Origin: Mantis religiosa
Lineage: Eukaryota; Arthropoda; Insecta; Mantodea; Mantidae
Reading direction: 5' to 3'
DNA: 64,000 bases
Assembly (NCBI GenBank): GCA_030765055.1
Contig: CM060953.1
Coordinates: 100,231,201 to 100,295,200, forward strand
Below the pieces are notes generated by a model. The model worked only from the letters and a program-made list of their open reading frames with translations, made no database searches and was not told the DNA's origin. Position 1 is the first letter of the stretch, and every line of letters begins with the position of its first letter. Both the position numbers and the translations under genes were made by a program. Shown here in pieces: positions 44,675-55,504 of the stretch.

Positions 44675-44770
44675 ATGGTGAGAAGTTTACTAAGATATTG
44701 CAAGTATTTTAATTCTTCTGTTGTGATTGGTGGAATTGAGAAGAACCCCGGTCCATGCTGGAAAATTTAA
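44675..44770 (+). pseudogene. LINE N-terminal ORF with 2A-like motif
   Basis: It reads MVRSLLRYCKYF, then SSVVIGGIEKNPGPCWKI and stop. GGIEKNPGP resembles the D-x-E-x-NPGP ribosome-skipping consensus, with Gly at the Asp position. Several LINE groups carry 2A-like sequences near ORF N-termini. One base of frame change after NPGPCW would continue into the next reading (MLENLTEKITKIEGMEERIG), so the stop is probably secondary decay. Confidence 0.55.
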
Positions 44771-44771
44771 C

Positions 44772-45133
44772 TGAGAAAATCACTAAAATAGAAGGCATGG
44801 AGGAGCGAATAGGGAAAACAACTGGAAAAGATGGCAGTTAATATCAAAGAAGAAGTCAAAGCTGAGGTGCAGGAAACAAAAAGAGAAGTTAATATGATCA
44901 ATGAAAGATTGGAAAGACTGGAGGAAAGAGAAAGAAGATTTAACTTTTTAGGAGTCAAAGAAAGAAGGGACAAGAGGCCAGTAGAAGAAATAAGAGAAAT
45001 AATGAAAGAAAAGCTGGAAGTAGATTTGTATGGGTGGGAAATCATTGAAGCCTATCGAGTTGGGAGACAACGTAGCTTGTGTAAAACAACCATTCGGGAA
45101 GAAATGGTTAAGCAATTGCTCAGCAGAAGTTAG
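44772..45133 (+). pseudogene. LINE ORF1, coiled-coil RNA-binding-like protein
   Basis: An open stretch of 100 codons from 44831. It has a heptad-rich segment (EEVKAEVQETKREVNMINER, then LERLEERERRFNFLGVKE) and an EIMKEKLEVDLYGWEIIEAYRVG block, as in LINE ORF1 proteins ('..FGV.E......EV.RIG'). The last 20 or so residues (RQRSLCKTTIREEMVK) instead resemble the R1-like ORF2 tail at 47700-47770, suggesting a chimeric junction. Confidence 0.65.
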
Positions 45134-45328
45134 CGCCAACTCTAGAAAACCAGACAGGAAGATCAAAGTCTAATCAAAAAGGAATGGGCATGGATGACAG
45201 CGGCAGAGTTTGTACAACCCAAAATTTGCATATCAGCATGGTAGTGCACATGCAGAGAAGATGTCAGATAGAACCCAGACAGCTGATGAAGCAATGACAT
45301 CAACGATGGGACATTGGCGATGACATCA

Positions 45329-45379
45329 GGAGGAGGAGGAGGAGGAGGAGGAGGAGGAGGAGGAGGAGGAGGAGGAGGA
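45329..45379 (+). repeat. (GGA)n microsatellite
   Basis: About 17 GGA/AGG units within LINE-derived sequence. Confidence 0.9.
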
Positions 45380-45579
45380 AGCAGTGGAGAGACGTCACCG
45401 AAGAAAATATCACCGAGAGGAGAGGAAGTGATAGCTGAACGCGAGTTGGTGAGGAAGGGGATGAAGACATGACAACTTGGTAGTGAGTAGAATTTAGTTG
45501 GGTAAGGGAAGGAAAGCAGTATTTTATAATCAGAACAAGACAGTATATTAGTTTAGGGCAGAAATATGCCATTCACCTT

Positions 45580-46760
45580 GGGACAAGGGATGCAATTAAG
45601 GAATAAGAAGGCAAAAGATCGAATTAGATTTAGTCAGGATCCCAGTAGGGAAGCAGAAATATAAGGAGGCTTGGATTCTGGAATTGTGAGAAAATTAAGA
45701 ACAAAATATATGCAGAGAGCTTGAATTTGTTATTGACGAAGCTTGACTTTTTAATGGTAGTAGAAACGTGGTTAAAGGAGGGACAGATATATGTAAAGGA
45801 CTTTGAGTATATATAGGGATACAAGGAGATACAGTAGCGAGAAAAGGCAGGGTATTTGTAGGTATAGGCTTTTTTGTAAGAAAGATGCTAAGTAAAGCAG
45901 TTAAAGAAACATGGACGAGGAGGAAAGAAATACTATGAGTCGACTAACTGGATAAACAAATAGAAGAAAATATGTATAGGAATAGTATACAATCCCCCTC
46001 TTTCCTCACCTTTCCATTATCCAGACCTACTTAAACATCTTGAGGAAGGTATTGGAAGTTTAAAGGAGAAATATGTTAATTCTGAGGTTATATAAATGGG
46101 AGACTTCAATAGTAGGATAGGAGAAAACAACATAATGGGAGGAAATAATTGGATAACTATGTATGGGAGAAACTGGAAAGGATTAGAAACAACCAAGATA
46201 AGCTAGTTGACAAAGGAAATGAGAAATTTATAGAATTCTGTGAATTGAACACCTTTGATATTTTAAATGGAAAATATGGAGAACATGTGAGGGGTGGGGC
46301 ATTCACTTTTGTTAATAAAAATGGACAAAGTGTAATTGATTATGTATTGTAGCCAATCAATAGGGGATACCTTTTAAGTAATTTTAAGGTGTTAAATTTA
46401 AGTTCTAGTAATGGACATTTCCCACTGATAGTAGACCTAATAATAAGCATAAAGCAAGGAGATTATAATCCAAGTGAGGGAAGGGGTTATATAGAAATAT
46501 ATAATAGATATAAATGGAAAGAAGAGTACTGAATGAATTTAGAGGGACATTAAATTCTAATCATGGCCATATATGTCAGTGTGGAGTAAGTGTTATGACA
46601 AAAGAACAAAGGATTGAAAATGCCATGGATATTTTAAATCTCTTGGTGAGCAGGGGAGGGAATGAAAATGAAAATGAGGGTAATTAAGAGAGATGAGGGA
46701 TGGTTTGATGAAGAATGTAGAGTAGCTAGGAGAAAGTTAAAAAGTTGCTCATAAAGTGGA
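45580..46760 (+). pseudogene. LINE AP-type endonuclease region
   Basis: Fragments in several frames: LDFLMVVETWLKEGQIYVKD (about 45745), MGDFNSRIGE (46098), FIEFCELNTFDILNGKYGEH and TFVNKNGQSVIDYVL (46149-46352). The latter are the central and C-terminal endonuclease landmarks. DGWFDEECRVARRKLKS (about 46700) is the linker preceding RT. Stops and frameshifts are frequent. Confidence 0.7.
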
Positions 46761-46892
46761 GGGAGTGAAGAACAGCAGATACAACAGCACTTATCAACTC
46801 CTGCAATGAAACGGACGCACCTAACACAAAGAAGGCATAGAATGCTGCCATGACGACCTTACGGATACATTAATACTAAACAGTATAATAAT

Positions 46893-46895
<3 letters not shown>

Positions 46896-46949
<54 letters not shown>
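46896..46949 (+). repeat. Homopolymer A tract (A54)
   Basis: An uninterrupted A run after LINE-derived sequence. It may be the tail of a retrotransposed copy or an independent insertion. Confidence 0.85.
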
Positions 46950-46950
<1 letters not shown>

Positions 46951-47099
46951 AGTAAAACAATTTAATAACTATTATATATATTATACCAGTACAAATAATA
47001 CATATTATGCAAATTAGATTCAAATGAAAAAAAAAAGTCATATCTCCCTCCCTCAAAATAAACAAGCATGTTGGCTGAAGAGGGTACAATAAACCCTGA

Positions 47100-49940
47100 T
47101 ACAGCCTTGGGTGAAATAAGCCAAAAATCCCCCTAGTAGTAGTGGTAGTAGTTTCTTTTTTTGTTATTCCGTAGGGAAAAAAATCTTAGACACCACTCTT
47201 TGTGGTGTGTGTTGGAGTTTTACCAACTAAAAACTTCTACCTGACACTTCTCATTTTGGTACTGCTTAAGGGCAAAACATCAAAATGAGGAGCTGTACAA
47301 GATTACTGTCTTCGATCTTCTTTTTACTTGGTTTCCAGTATGATCTTGCTTAAGGTTTTGATTTCTTTCCAGGCTGAAGCATTGCTTAAGAGTTTTGGTA
47401 TGATGTTTTCTGGGGTCAAGACGACTCATAATTTATGACTGACTGCCGTTCTAATATGGTTCCATGTCAGGCAGAAAAAGACAGTATGTTCTGCGGAATC
47501 CTCTTCAAAACACTATCGACATTGACTAGTTTCTGATTTTCCCATGTTAAAGGCATAATTTTGGAATCGACCATGTCCTGTTAATACTTGAGTGAGGTAG
47601 TACTCCATCTGGCGAAATTTGCAATTAAGCCATGGGGCTATATCTGGAATAAGTCGTTTCGTCCATTGCCCAACCACCGTTGTTGCATCCCACCTTCGTT
47701 GGCATAGTTTAACCATTTCTTCCTGAATGGCTGTTTTACACAAGCTACGTTGTTTGGACTCTAGTTCATGGATGTACTGTCTCTTTTTGACCTGTAGATC
47801 GATTGGTAAGATTCCCGTTACAACTTGTAGGGCTCTATTAGGAACCGTACGATAGGCACATTCAATTCTGTGCAACAATTTTCTTTGTGTCTTTTCCATA
47901 GCCACCACGTGAGGTATACAACAAAATAGAATTCACCGCACTATATATGATCTGTCACTTAGTCAATCTAGGTCCGCCAATATTTGGCATTAAACGGACT
48001 ACTTTGGACGCTTACTCTTCCGCTTTCCTTGTCACCATTTTGATATGTTCGCCAAATGTTGTGTATTCACCTATCATAGCACCTAGATACCTTACTGCCT
48101 TACTAGGTTTAATGACCGTGGTTCTTAACAGGAAACTGATATTATATTTCTTCCGGGGTTCTTTTCATGATTACTGATTTCATCTTCTTCAGTGCCAATT
48201 CCAAGGAATGTAGTTGCATCCATTTGTCAATTGGTCTTAATGACTCGTTTACCCTGTAGATGAGTTGTTTGTCTCCGGCCGAGACTATCAATGTAATGTC
48301 ATCTGCATAGACGATGGTTTTTGCTCTTTCTGTAAGCTGCAATTCCGACACTCCATATAGAATATTCCATAAAGTTGGGCCCAATATTGAGCCTTGGGGT
48401 ATGCCCACCGTTATCTCTATTTTCTCCTTATCTATTATAATGCACCTTCTTTCAATATATGATATTAAAACCTGGATTAAATAGTCAAGAGACATTTCTT
48501 CGTTTAAGTTCACCTAAAATAAGGTTCCACATAGCCCTATTAAATGCATTTTTCACATCCAATGTTATCAATACTGCCCACCTATCATCCGCATCTTCCT
48601 TAATCCGAATCACCGCTTCAATTGCTTGTATGGTAGACTTCTCTTTTCTGAAGCCGTACTGACGACTACCTAGTCCTCCGATATCTATTTCTCTTTCTAA
48701 TCTTAAATGTAGCAAACCTTCATAGAGCTTGCTAGGTGTATTTAGAAGGCATAAAGGCTGATAGGCTGAAGGATCGTTGGGGGATTTACCCCCTTTCATT
48801 TCATCAGAAAAACAATCTTGGCCACTTTCCATTTTTCTGGAAACGTATGTGTCTGAACCAAATTTTTCATTATGGTAAGAATTCATTCTGGCATCACTTT
48901 AGCCACACACTTGATTTCTTCTGGAGGGATTCTATCGATGCCTGGTGCTTTCCTTGCTTTCATATTTTTCACCACTACGCTTAACTCTTCCTTCGTGAAA
49001 ACATCCACATTAGGACTGGAACATTGAGAGTCCAACCTAACTTTCCGAAGTGGAAGCAGCACGTCGGCAATTGCTCTTTTCTTTTCTGTAGTCAAGCACA
49101 CAGGCATTCTATTTGTTGATCGTTCAGTCACAATTTTGTATCCTGTACCCCATATGTTATTCAGTTCATCACAGAGCATCTGCCACAGTCGTCGCTTGGA
49201 TTGCAAAATAAGCTTCATTAATTCTTTCCTACATAACTTATAGGCTCCTTTAAATGCTGCTGTCTGCTCCATCCCCCTATGCCTTTTATTTGCCCTGGTG
49301 AACAGCTGTGTCTTCTCAATACATTTCCTTCTAGCTTCACCTATCTCAGTCGTCCACCAATATGGTACTCTGATCTTAACTCCATCTTTAGTTACCTGAC
49401 TAGCTGTACATATTTCCTGAATTGCAATAGTCAGTTCCTCAACACTTTCCGGTACCTTTGTGTCTTTACTTGTCCAGCTTAAGATAGTCTCAAAAACCTC
49501 CCAATCATACGCTATTTTGGTTTTTTCGATTGACCATTCTTTGGTACCCCTGTCGCCTACAAGTTCAAAGTAGATAAATCTATGGTCACTAAGAGTTTCT
49601 TCTTCTAATACTTGCCACTTCTGAGTTTGCTTTGCAATTTCCGGCATAGCACACGGGACATCTATGTATGATTCACAACTACCTCTATGGAACGTGGGTA
49701 GATCCCCTGTGTTTAACACAACCAGATCTAAGGAAGCCAACCATTCTGCCCAGTATCTCCCCCTACGATCAGTAGTAGTTGAGCCCCATAGTGGCGATCT
49801 AATATTTAAGTCACCCATGATAACACTTTCTCTTTCAGCATATTTATAATCTTTCATTAATTTATCTGTATCACTCTTGAATTCTTCGAAAGGAATTTGT
49901 CTTTTTGGATTGTATGCTGATTTACTTTTTGTAATAATTG
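47100..49940 (-). mobile_element. R1-clade non-LTR retrotransposon, minus strand, 5' truncated
   Basis: From the 5' side: endonuclease (49900-49540), RT (48980-48140), C-terminal zinc region (47540-47420), and a 3' UTR to about 47100. It belongs with R1-type elements by its GDLNIRSPLWGS endonuclease motif and lack of RNase H. At about 49940 it abuts the PLE-d complex, and a 140-bp piece of the same kind of element reappears in opposite orientation at 50264-50409. Confidence 0.8.
47420..49900 (-). pseudogene. R1-clade ORF2, endonuclease / reverse transcriptase
   Basis: The 49857-48883 frame holds VIMGDLNIRSPLWGSTTTDR, VVLNTGDLPTFHRGSCESYI, LEEETLSDHRFIYFEL, RVPYWWTTEIGEARRKCIEK and KARKAPGIDRIPPEEIK. 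A frame slip follows. The 48886-48485 frame holds NDPSAYQPLCLLNTPSKLYE, SRQYGFRKEKSTIQAI and ITLDVKNAFNRAMW. The 48513-48142 frame holds VGIPQGSILGPTLWNILYG and the catalytic VYADDITLIV. Then VRYLGAMIGE and RRWDATTVVGQWTKRLIPDI (47910-47513), and a zinc motif CRECFEEDSAEHTVFFC. At least four frame breaks. Confidence 0.82.
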
Positions 49941-50194
49941 TGCTCTAGGTTCAGAAGGATGAAATGTTATTTTATTATGTGCCAGCCTTGAATATCTTGT
50001 TTTTTGGAATTAGTAGGAGGAGGTTTATCTAAGAGTTTAGAATGTTAGTTTGAATTATCCATAGTGATCAACCCCTCTTCTAAAATGATTTTGAATTTAA
50101 ATTTAATTTATTATAACGACACTATTTTCAACATTTCCAAGAAAGGGATTATGAATTTGTTTAGCACACACTGCTTCACTCACACTGTTTTTTC

Positions 50195-50240
50195 ACAGGA
50201 CATGTTCCAAGAGGTTTTGCTCTTATCATCAGCTGGAACT
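50195..50240 (-). ncRNA. Hammerhead-like motif, left half of PLE-d
   Basis: The minus strand has an intact CTGATGA (50226-50232), a stem AAGAG/CTCTT, then GGAACATGTC in place of GAAACATGTC. One core base is changed. Confidence 0.5.
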
Positions 50241-50263
50241 CAACTTTGTGTCTGAATAAACTG

Positions 50264-50409
50264 TACAAGTAAAGACACAAAGGTACCAGAAAGTGTTGAA
50301 CTGACTATTGCAATTCAGGAAATATGTACAGCTAGCCAGGTAACTTAAGATGGAATTAAGATCAGAGTACCATATTGGTGGACGACTGAGATAGGTGAAG
50401 CTAGATGAG
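50264..50409 (+). pseudogene. R1-clade endonuclease fragment between PLE halves
   Basis: About 145 bp almost identical to the reverse complement of 49335-49480 (CAAGTAAAGACACAAAGGTA, ACCATATTGGTGGACGACTG). It shows a two-base deletion near 50302 and a few substitutions. Confidence 0.8.
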
Positions 50410-50411
50410 TC

Positions 50412-50460
50412 GAGTTCCAACTGATTATAAGAGCAAAAGCTCGTGAAACATGTCCTGTGA
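50412..50460 (+). ncRNA. Hammerhead-like motif, right half of PLE-d
   Basis: CTGATTA (50421-50427; the conserved G of CTGANGA is T), stem GAGC/GCTC with an AAAA loop, GAAAC (50445-50449) and ATGTC. The 3' core is intact; the 5' core has one change. Confidence 0.45.
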
Positions 50461-50829
50461 AAAAACAGTGTGAGTGAAGCAGTGTGTCAATATCTTCTCG
50501 ATTCACTTGTGCTAAGTTGTGCTTCACTGTCTCTACACTTCTTTCAATTTTATACATTGTATGAATTTGTTGTTAACCAATTTGTGTAGGAATCTGCATT
50601 TATTTCACAATGGTAGTCAACATTGTCATTTCCTGCTCTGGAACGTAAAAACCTGCTTGCTTTCAGTAATGAATCCTATTTGGAGAACCGTATGGCAAAT
50701 TATAAGTCTGTTCCCTTTCCCTACAGGTATCCTAAGACCACCTCTTCCCATTGAATCTTGCCGTATGTTTTGTTTGGAATGGTTCTGATTTACCCACATC
50801 TTATCAGTATAAAAAATGGGGTGAGAATC

Positions 50830-51074
50830 AGGCTGCGCCGTGCTCAGTGGTAAGACCGCTTGGCTCTCACCAAGGCAGCCCGGGTTTGATCCCAGGCGAC
50901 TGCAAAGTGAGATTTATGGTGGACAATATGGTGCTGGGGCAGGTTTTCTCCGAGATCTCCAGTTTCCCCCGCCATCTCATTCCACCGGTGCTCCATCTTC
51001 ATCTCATGAATCATCAGTGTCATCACCTGCGGTGCTGTATGTAGTAAAAGCGGGTGTTAAACACTGTACATTTT
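50830..51074 (+). mobile_element. tRNA-derived SINE, 245 bp, plus strand
   Basis: TGGGGTGAGAATC (50817-50829) and TGGGGTGAGGATC (51075-51087) form a 13-bp duplication with one mismatch. The head carries an A box (GCTCAGTGGTAAGACCGC) and a B box (GGGTTTGATCCC). The body includes GGGGCAGGTTTTCTCC and ATCTCCAGTTTCCCCCGCC, a module common in arthropod SINEs, and the tail is T-rich. Confidence 0.85.
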
Positions 51075-51087
51075 TGGGGTGAGGATC

Positions 51088-51799
51088 TCCAGATACCCTA
51101 AGGATGTGCCTAGTTCTTACAAAATGTATTCTTACGGCGACTTTATCATTACTTTTGCGTGAATTTACGGCTGTCATTAGTTTTACTGTATTTCAAGCCC
51201 AAATACTTAAATATCAACCCCATTGAAATAGAGGAACCCATACAGTCCATTTTTTCCCCTAGTAACATGAAAAAGCATTTTAATAGTGGGGTATATTCAC
51301 CATTGTCATACTTCTCATATATTGTGCGGTGAAGTATGTCTTTTTAAAAATCATCTAAATTGGAAACAATGTTTTTTGTTTTTTGGCATGCTTTCCTGGA
51401 GATTTAAATAAAGGTTCACCAATTTCTGTGGTAGAAGTTTTGCCCTGTTTCACAATATGTGACACAGTATGCACACTGACATTGCACACCCTGGCAGAGA
51501 GCTCCCGGCTTTGTTTCTTTCCCTAAAGAAACTGTACACTTTAAAAATAATATTTCTGGCTGGGAAGCAGAGTACTTCCTTAGTATGTGCACCACTGGTA
51601 CCAGGCTTTAAAAGTAATATTGTTAACAGTTTACAAAACACAATGTGAACACGTAAATTTTCTGCTTATTGTCACAATTACACAAAGCATCTCATACTCA
51701 ATTTGTGTTATGCACTGATCTTGAACTGAACTTTAAAGAATGCGCTCGCGTGCTCCTGGACTGCAGTGATCTGTGGTCAGTTAATTTATGAACTAAATA
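51088..51799. other. Unassigned sequence
   Basis: No motif or RNA gene recognised; ordinary AT-rich DNA between a SINE and the Tc1 element. Confidence 0.45.
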
Positions 51800-51999
51800 C
51801 ACTACTGTTGGTGAAAATTCAACACCAAGAAGGAAATGTATGAATCCAATGAATTTAATGCCACAGGTTAGGTACATGACAAGTAGCAAATGATTTAACT
51901 TCTAAAATCTTTACATGGCCTATGAGCCTTAACATTCAGTATTTCAGGTGGCCTCCATGCGCTGGAATTAGAGCTGCTATAGGCCGTGGCATTGCATAA

Positions 52000-52459
52000 A
52001 AAAGATTCTGAATATGTTCCTGAGGCATTTCCCTCCACACAGTTGTATTCGAGCCCACAACTCCGTAATACTAGTTATGGAGGACCATCATGCACCAGGT
52101 GCCGACCAACCACATCCCAGATATGTTCGATGGGCAACATGTCAGGCGAACATGCAGGCCAGGGAAGTAATGGTTCCCAATGCTCTTCGAAGAAGGCTTG
52201 TACATTCCTCGCAATATGTGGCAGAGCATTGTGCTGTTGAAATGTGGCCTGAGGAGATGCCTGAAGCAGGGGGAGTTCCTTAGGCTGTACAACCACTGTT
52301 AGGTATTGGTTGCTGTTCAAAGTGCCATCAATTTTTAGGAGGCGAGATTGGTCATTATAACCAATGGTGCCCCAAACCATCATCTGATATTTGTCCACCA
52401 TGTCGCTCAACAATGCAGCCCTCCAGGTTGCGCTCACCATGGTACCATCGGACACATGC
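52000..52459 (-). pseudogene. Tc1 transposase, C-terminal catalytic half
   Basis: The frame 52075-52467 reads MMVWGTIGYNDQSRLLKIDG, TLNSNQYLTVVVQPKELPLL, ATFQQHNALPHIARNVQAFF and LPWPACSPDMLPIEHIWDVV. In Tc1 proteins FQQDNARPH holds the second catalytic Asp; here it is HNALPH (Asp to His), so catalysis would be lost. SPD-x-SPIEHIWD contains the last catalytic residue region. Confidence 0.85.
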
Positions 52460-52681
52460 ACGGCCATCAGAGACCGGCATTTAGCACATCAGGACCGCTC
52501 GACTCACTCACAGCGACGAGCATGAGACGTTACATAACCGGATGGCGTCATAATTCACGGCCCGCCCGCTCAGTCTTGAGAAGACCGGGTCACTAATAGC
52601 AGTGAGTGAGTGACTTGGGTTTACCCGCACCCAGGGATGCTCCGGCTTCTCTTTTCTTGCTCCTTTTTTATTCTTTATTTA

Positions 52682-52728
<47 letters not shown>

Positions 52729-52820
52729 ATTTGCCATTAAAGAATCAATAGGTTCATAGAGGAGTTTGAGTATCATACAGTAGGTACGTAAAATAAGAAG
52801 CTATTAACAGTGAAGCAAAC

Positions 52821-53034
52821 AAAAATATACAAATATAATAATTTGTAACTTAAAAAACTTCACTTATCTTTTAAGAAATGATGACCGTATTTCATACAAA
52901 TTGAATGGCATTACTGTTATAATTATAGGATTATTCACGAAATCGCGATCCTATACAGTTTTTTAAGAAATATGGTCACCATTTCTTAAAAGATAGATGA
53001 AGTTTTTTAAGTTACAAATTTTTATATTTGTATA
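52821..53034. repeat. Foldback inverted repeat inside hAT
   Basis: Arms at about 52821-52893 and 52964-53034 are near-perfect reverse complements (ATTTGTAACTTAAAAAACTT against AAGTTTTTTAAGTTACAAAT). The spacer is about 70 bp. A small MITE-like insertion in the hAT 3' region is the simplest reading. Confidence 0.7.
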
Positions 53035-53090
53035 TATACGGTAGGTACGTATATTGTGTAATGTCTTTACTTTAGTCATCAATAATATTG

Positions 53091-53091
<1 letters not shown>

Positions 53092-53170
<79 letters not shown>
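53092..53170. repeat. (AAT)n microsatellite
   Basis: About 26 AAT/ATA units within the hAT element. Confidence 0.9.
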
Positions 53171-53519
53171 TATAATAAATAATAAAGTCTCTTAGTAAAC
53201 AAAACTCTTAAACCTATCACACCTAAGCCTAGAAAGAGTACATGAAAAGAGTGGAAATAATCACATTAAGACTTTGTAAAAATTATGTACCATACAACAA
53301 AAATTTAAACCTTGGGAATCTTTGAAACATTACATTGTACATATCAGAACTTTATGTACAAGAACAAAACTGGCACAGAGTTTGTCATTCTTTATATAGG
53401 AGAAAAGCAATATTCTGAGAACTAACATTGCAAAAACGAACAGTTAATTACAAGATTTCACAGTCTCCGTGTCTCATGTGATTATTAATGACCAGTAAAT
53501 CATTTACATTTTCAGACGA

Positions 53520-55315
53520 AATGTTTGTTCATCTGTTCATTATGACAAGTCCTGCTAAACTGAAATTTCTCTCGCAGGCGCTACTTGTCGCAGGTACACA
53601 CAACACTTCCTTGGCAATAGAGGAGAGCAGTGGGAATGTTTCTGAGTGATCTTTCCACCATTTCAGAATGTCTTCACAGTTTGAATCATCTGTCACAAGA
53701 TATAGTGTTACCTCGTCCACGGAAGAACCTACTTTTCTCCATTTAGAAAACCTTCCACACAGGTGGAGAAGCTGCCAGAATTCCTTGTGCAAACGATTCT
53801 CGATACACAGCACAACTCATTCGGGCATCTGCATAAACTTTCTCCCTCTCTGTTTCATTCACCATTGCTAGGTGTTTGAATGAAGGCCATAAAAATGTTG
53901 CCATGTAATGCAGAGGTTGTAGCACAAATTTTTCTTCAATGAATTGTGCAGCACTATTTTCAGTTGTTTTATTTCCTGAAATAAAAGAATAATTATGTTA
54001 AAATTAGACTGAAGCAGATGGAAATGAAAATTACTATTTCAGTTTTGTGGGACAATATTTACTTCAGAATCCTCCTTTTGTGGTGAGCAATGATTAATGA
54101 GCTCAGATTTCCACAGAAGAACTAATTGCAGGGTCGGCTCATCGGCTTCCAATTTTTCGGAACCCTCTTTGAAGGGATCTAAAAATTCAATCAGTTCCCC
54201 TACAAGACTTCTGTCGTTCTCCATTTTACTCACAGCATTGTGCTGGAGTAATTTATTTATAATATCCTCTTCTTAAGTATGCACTGACTTCAAATTTAAG
54301 AGGCAGGAATTCCAGCGAACGTCGCACTCTTGTTGCAGGGATTTGGTAAGCTTATTTACAAGCCCGGTGCGTTTCATGTAAGCTGTAGTTTCCTTACACG
54401 CCGATATGGAGGACCAGACCCTTGGTAAATGTTCTTTCAGGAAATCTTTGAAGGTATTGGGAAGAATAGTGTTTAATATATGGGCTGCACAAGGAAGCCA
54501 TTGGTAATTTTTGAGAGCTTTCTTGATATTACTACCTTGATCGATACAAACTTAATTTTAATCAAGTCTTCTAAATGTAAACCGATTGACATCATTCTGT
54601 TCTCAAATTCTTTTCTCAAATTATCACCTGATTTGTTCTGATCAGGGAATTTCGCAGTCAAAACTACAGATTGGAATTCCAATTTTCCGAAATGTAATGG
54701 CCCATGATAGTTGTATAGCTGATTTTCTTTGTAATCATCGGACCACATACCCATAGTGCATGTTGGCAAAGATTTTCCTGCTGCCTCGAGAACACAAGGA
54801 AGTGTGTCTTGTTGTATTCGATCAGCAATTTCATGTACATTACGGGACACAGTGTGTGGATCTGGTAGTACTTTATCAATGTCTATGTTTCCGTATTTAG
54901 CCCCGATTTGTACAGGATTCTGTGCCATAGTATGAAACCCTTTATCAGCAACAGTTTCGAATGGACGAGTGTCACTCGCGCACATGAGTACACAGCTCCT
55001 TGTGATAGTCTCCCAGTCTTGTTTACTAACACTGACTGTAGCAGAAGTGGAACGGGGAACCAAACACTTGGGTCTAATCAGGTTTGACGTTCCTGAGTTA
55101 TGAGAAAGCACTTTATTGCATGTTGTGCACTGTGCAAATCTCAGTTTAATTTTTCCATTCGCTGTGTAAATTTCTTTAAAAGTCTCCCATGCTGAACTCG
55201 TACCCGACCTTTCTCTGGTAATATGCACACCACTGCTCACTTTGTGTTTAATGCTGTCAGCAGACTCCGTTTCCATTTTCAACTTTCGCAATGCGACAGA
55301 CAACTGAATAGTCAA
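53520..55315 (-). pseudogene. hAT transposase (BED zinc finger, RNase H-like core, dimerisation domain)
   Basis: N-terminal frame 55315-54473: BED finger residues WETFKEIY and FAQCTTCNKVLSHNSGTSNL (then IRPK where IRHK is expected, so a metal His may be lost). Then RPFETVADKGFHTMAQNPVQ, LPDPHTVSRNVHEIADRIQQ and MGMWSDDYKENQLYNYHGPL, a 'WSD' region typical of hAT cores. After breaks, the C-terminal hAT dimerisation region (53813-53529) has LKWWKDHSETFPLLSSIAKE and PATSSACERNFSLAGLV. The two ends are about 700 bp apart with stops between, so decay is moderate. Confidence 0.85.
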
Positions 55316-55504
55316 TCAAGTCACGGTCGCGCTTGGCTCAGCTCAGGTCACTCTAGGACTGCTGTATAGTAAACAGCTAGGTAAGCAATGAACCTGCTGC
55401 CTTCTTCCCCTCCCAATTACCCCTCCCTATGTAGTGACTCACGCTGCCGTTGCATCCGAGCATGGGTTTGAGTGATGCAAGAATTGTCGGTCTCTAACAG
55501 CCAT

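Larger units (their letters stand above)
44600..46950 (+). mobile_element. Non-LTR retrotransposon with 2A-like ORF1 start, decayed, RT missing
   Basis: A small N-terminal ORF ends in a 2A-like motif, a coiled-coil ORF1 follows, then an AP-type endonuclease, and the element ends in A54 before any RT motif. The (GGA)n tract at 45329-45379 separates ORF1 from the endonuclease. The clade is unclear. Boundaries are approximate. Confidence 0.65.
49945..50570. mobile_element. PLE-d: inverted pair of Penelope 3' ends enclosing an R1 fragment
   Basis: A minus-oriented PLE end (about 50110-50263) and a plus-oriented one (50410-50565) share about 100 bp as reverse complements (AGTTCCA(A/G)CTGAT..., ACAGTGTGAGTGAAGCAGTG). 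Between them 50264-50409 is R1-clade endonuclease sequence that duplicates 49335-49480 in opposite orientation. 49945-50110 may be further PLE sequence, less certain. Confidence 0.7.
52468..55496 (-). mobile_element. hAT transposon, 3,029 bp, nested in the Tc1 element
   Basis: An 8-bp duplication (ACGGCCAT at 52460-52467, ACAGCCAT at 55497-55504) flanks ends CAGAGACCGGCATTTAGCA and, from the right, TAGAGACCGACAATTCTTGC, the CAGAG-type termini of hAT elements. It encodes a BED-finger transposase on the minus strand. It also contains a foldback insert (52821-53034), an (AT)n tract (52685-52730) and an (AAT)n tract (53092-53170). Confidence 0.88.
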
